A DNA stretch of 64,000 nucleotides, taken from assembly GCF_024138165.1 (NCBI RefSeq), contig NZ_CP100000.1, positions 1,302,001 to 1,366,000 on the forward strand, given 5' to 3'. The position numbers and the translations under genes were made by a program. Under the pieces are notes generated by a model. That model worked only from the letters and a program-made list of their open reading frames with translations. It had not been told where the DNA came from and did no database searches. Positions 62,941-64,000 of this stretch are shown here, in pieces (positions within the stretch are counted from its first letter, which is position 1; every line of letters begins with the position of its first letter). Origin of the DNA: Halorussus vallis. Lineage in GTDB: Archaea; Halobacteriota; Halobacteria; Halobacteriales; Haladaptataceae.

Positions 62941-63086
62941 CACAGAAACGAACCAGACACCAAGCCGACCCGGTTGTCCTCTACACCGAGTACGCCCACC
63001 AGACCGCCACGATAGGACTGCTGTTCGACCCCGACAACGACGCCGCCTGGATCGAATCCGACTGCACCGTGACCGTCGAATCGTAG
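62937..63086 (+). CDS. 49-residue acidic protein (DUF7331-like)
   Basis: Begins MTQKRTRHQADPVVLYTEY and ends WIESDCTVTVES, with a predicted small beta-sheet (TATIGLLFDPDNDAAWIES). I recall similar ~50-residue haloarchaeal proteins named DUF7331. It overlaps the preceding gene by ATGA and ends the operon that starts with HalOD1. No function known. Confidence 0.7.
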   Translation: MTQKRTRHQADPVVLYTEYAHQTATIGLLFDPDNDAAWIESDCTVTVES

Positions 63087-63215
63087 TCCGTATTCGAGCG
63101 ACACCCGCACCGCGAGGCGAACGACTGCCCGTTCTCTAACCGATTCGACGCGCGAGAATCGAGTTCCGAATCCGAACGCGAAAACCGAGTAATCGTCGAG
63201 CGAGGCGTCGCCGGA

Positions 63216-64000
63216 CTATCCGCCAAACATCTCGCGCATCATCGGGTGCATCTCCATCAACTGCTCCTCGGCGATCTCCTCGTACAGTTTGTACGTGATG
63301 GAAACCGTCAGCAGCAGGCCGGTCCCGGAGACGCCACCGATGGTGCCGAGCATGTTGGCCATCACCGCGAGCAGGCCCACCAGCGCGCCGCCGATGACGG
63401 TGACCTGCGGGATGTACCGCTCCATCACCTTCTCGATGACGCCGGTGTTCTGGCGGAAGCCCGGAATCTGCATCCCGGAGTTCTGAATCTGTTCGGCCGT
63501 CGCCTCCGGCCCCATGTCGGTCGTCTCGACCCAGAAGACCGCGAAGATGGCGCCGCCGACGACCATGAACCCGAGGTCGATGAGGATGCGGATGATGATC
63601 TGCCAGGGCTCGTTACCGGTCGTCCCGGCCCACCACATCCACTGCTGGGGCGACTGGATGGGCGCGAGGTAGTAGAACAGCCCGCCGGTGGGCTGGCCCT
63701 GCGAGTACGTCCCCAGCCAGTCGGGCATCCCACTGGCCTGAAGCTGGCTGTAGAGGATGCGCCCGAGGAACTGGAGGTTCGCCTGGAGCGCCCGGACGAG
63801 AATCATCGGCAGGACGCTCGCGTAGATGAGCTTCACGGGGAAGCGACCGCGTGCTCCCTTCACCCGCGAGTGGCTGAGCGGAATCTCGACCCGGACGCTC
63901 TCCGCGTAGACGACGATGCCGAAGATGAGCAGCGTCGTGACGATGGCGATGAGGCCACCCGGCCCGGTCAGCAGGTACTGGATGCCGCCGCCGCCCAGCA
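63216..64000 (-). CDS. secY: Preprotein translocase subunit SecY, C-terminal part (5' end beyond window)
   Basis: Pore subunit of the Sec translocon in the cytoplasmic membrane. About 261 C-terminal residues are inside the window. Visible: a span upstream of VEIPLSHSRVKGARGRFPVKLIYASVLPMILVRAL (TM6-7 region typical of SecY), a haloarchaeal external loop with GQPTGGLFYYLAPIQSPQQWM, GFMVVGGAIFAVFWVETTDMGPEATAEQIQNSGMQIPGFRQNTGVIEKVMERYIPQVTVIGGALVGLLAVMANMLGTIGGVSGTGLLLTVSI and the cytoplasmic end EEIAEEQLMEMHPMMREMFGG. In haloarchaea adk usually follows it; here the next genes downstream are the small HalOD1 operon, facing it. Confidence 0.96.
   Translation of the reverse strand, partial: LGGGGIQYLLTGPGGLIAIVTTLLIFGIVVYAESVRVEIPLSHSRVKGARGRFPVKLIYASVLPMILVRALQANLQFLGRILYSQLQASGMPDWLGTYSQGQPTGGLFYYLAPIQSPQQWMWWAGTTGNEPWQIIIRILIDLGFMVVGGAIFAVFWVETTDMGPEATAEQIQNSGMQIPGFRQNTGVIEKVMERYIPQVTVIGGALVGLLAVMANMLGTIGGVSGTGLLLTVSITYKLYEEIAEEQLMEMHPMMREMFGG

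Overview
The window looks like a piece of a haloarchaeal chromosome (class Halobacteria). The evidence is the high GC content, acidic proteins, many leaderless genes with a TATA-like box 26-30 nt upstream of the start codon, an archaeal RfcL and Orc1/Cdc6, a PGF-CTERM S-layer glycoprotein, bacterio-opsin-activator type regulators, HalOD1 proteins, an archaeal SecY, and many conserved families seen only in haloarchaea. I cannot name the genus. The strong codon bias makes long antisense ORFs common, so genes were chosen by family motifs, promoter spacing and stop/start overlaps.

Layout. 0-5 kb: 5'-coding part of a molybdenum formate dehydrogenase (alpha runs off the left edge), its NuoF-like partner, and tRNA-Ile. 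5-15 kb: membrane proteins, a metal-dependent amidohydrolase, two tandem GNAT acetyltransferases (one with a stop codon in the middle), a PHP phosphoesterase, the clamp loader subunit RfcL, a HalOD1 protein and a membrane-bound winged-helix regulator pair. 14.8-22.8 kb: an NhaC antiporter and two polar amino-acid ABC operons side by side. 22.8-26.6 kb: heme A synthase, a KaiC-like protein, a beta-RFAP synthase homologue and a MurG-like glycosyltransferase. 26.9-30.0 kb: a CHAT (caspase-like) protease with a DUF7504-type partner and a 45-residue lipoprotein-like membrane peptide, the best candidate here for an undescribed system. 30-37 kb: IlvD, a second HalOD1 protein, an Orc1/Cdc6 protein and the S-layer glycoprotein behind a 570-bp AT-rich upstream region. 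37-44 kb: tRNA-Pro and a housekeeping block (M14 deacylase, Cbf5, CMP kinase, DUF106 YidC-like protein, adenylate kinase). 43.8-44.2 kb: a gene-free stretch with hairpin repeats and a long inverted repeat. 44.4-52.1 kb: regulators and a MoxR/DUF58/DUF4129 cluster. 52.6-62.3 kb: a secreted beta-helix protein, an asparagine-synthase-like enzyme lacking its glutaminase cysteine, and a very large PAS/GAF/HTH_10 sensor-regulator broken by a single-base frameshift. 62.4-63.1 kb: a three-gene operon of tiny proteins starting with a third HalOD1. The right edge holds the 3' part of secY.

How the parts relate. secY, adk, DUF106, cmk and cbf5 normally form one block in haloarchaea; here about 19.4 kb of regulatory, surface and MoxR-type genes lies between secY and adk, so this part of the window reads as an accessory insertion into a conserved core. 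The two broken genes, a 32-bp fragment of the heme A synthase gene in another intergenic region, and near-identical internal repeats suggest ongoing recombination. No transposase, CRISPR array, rRNA or integrase was recognised.
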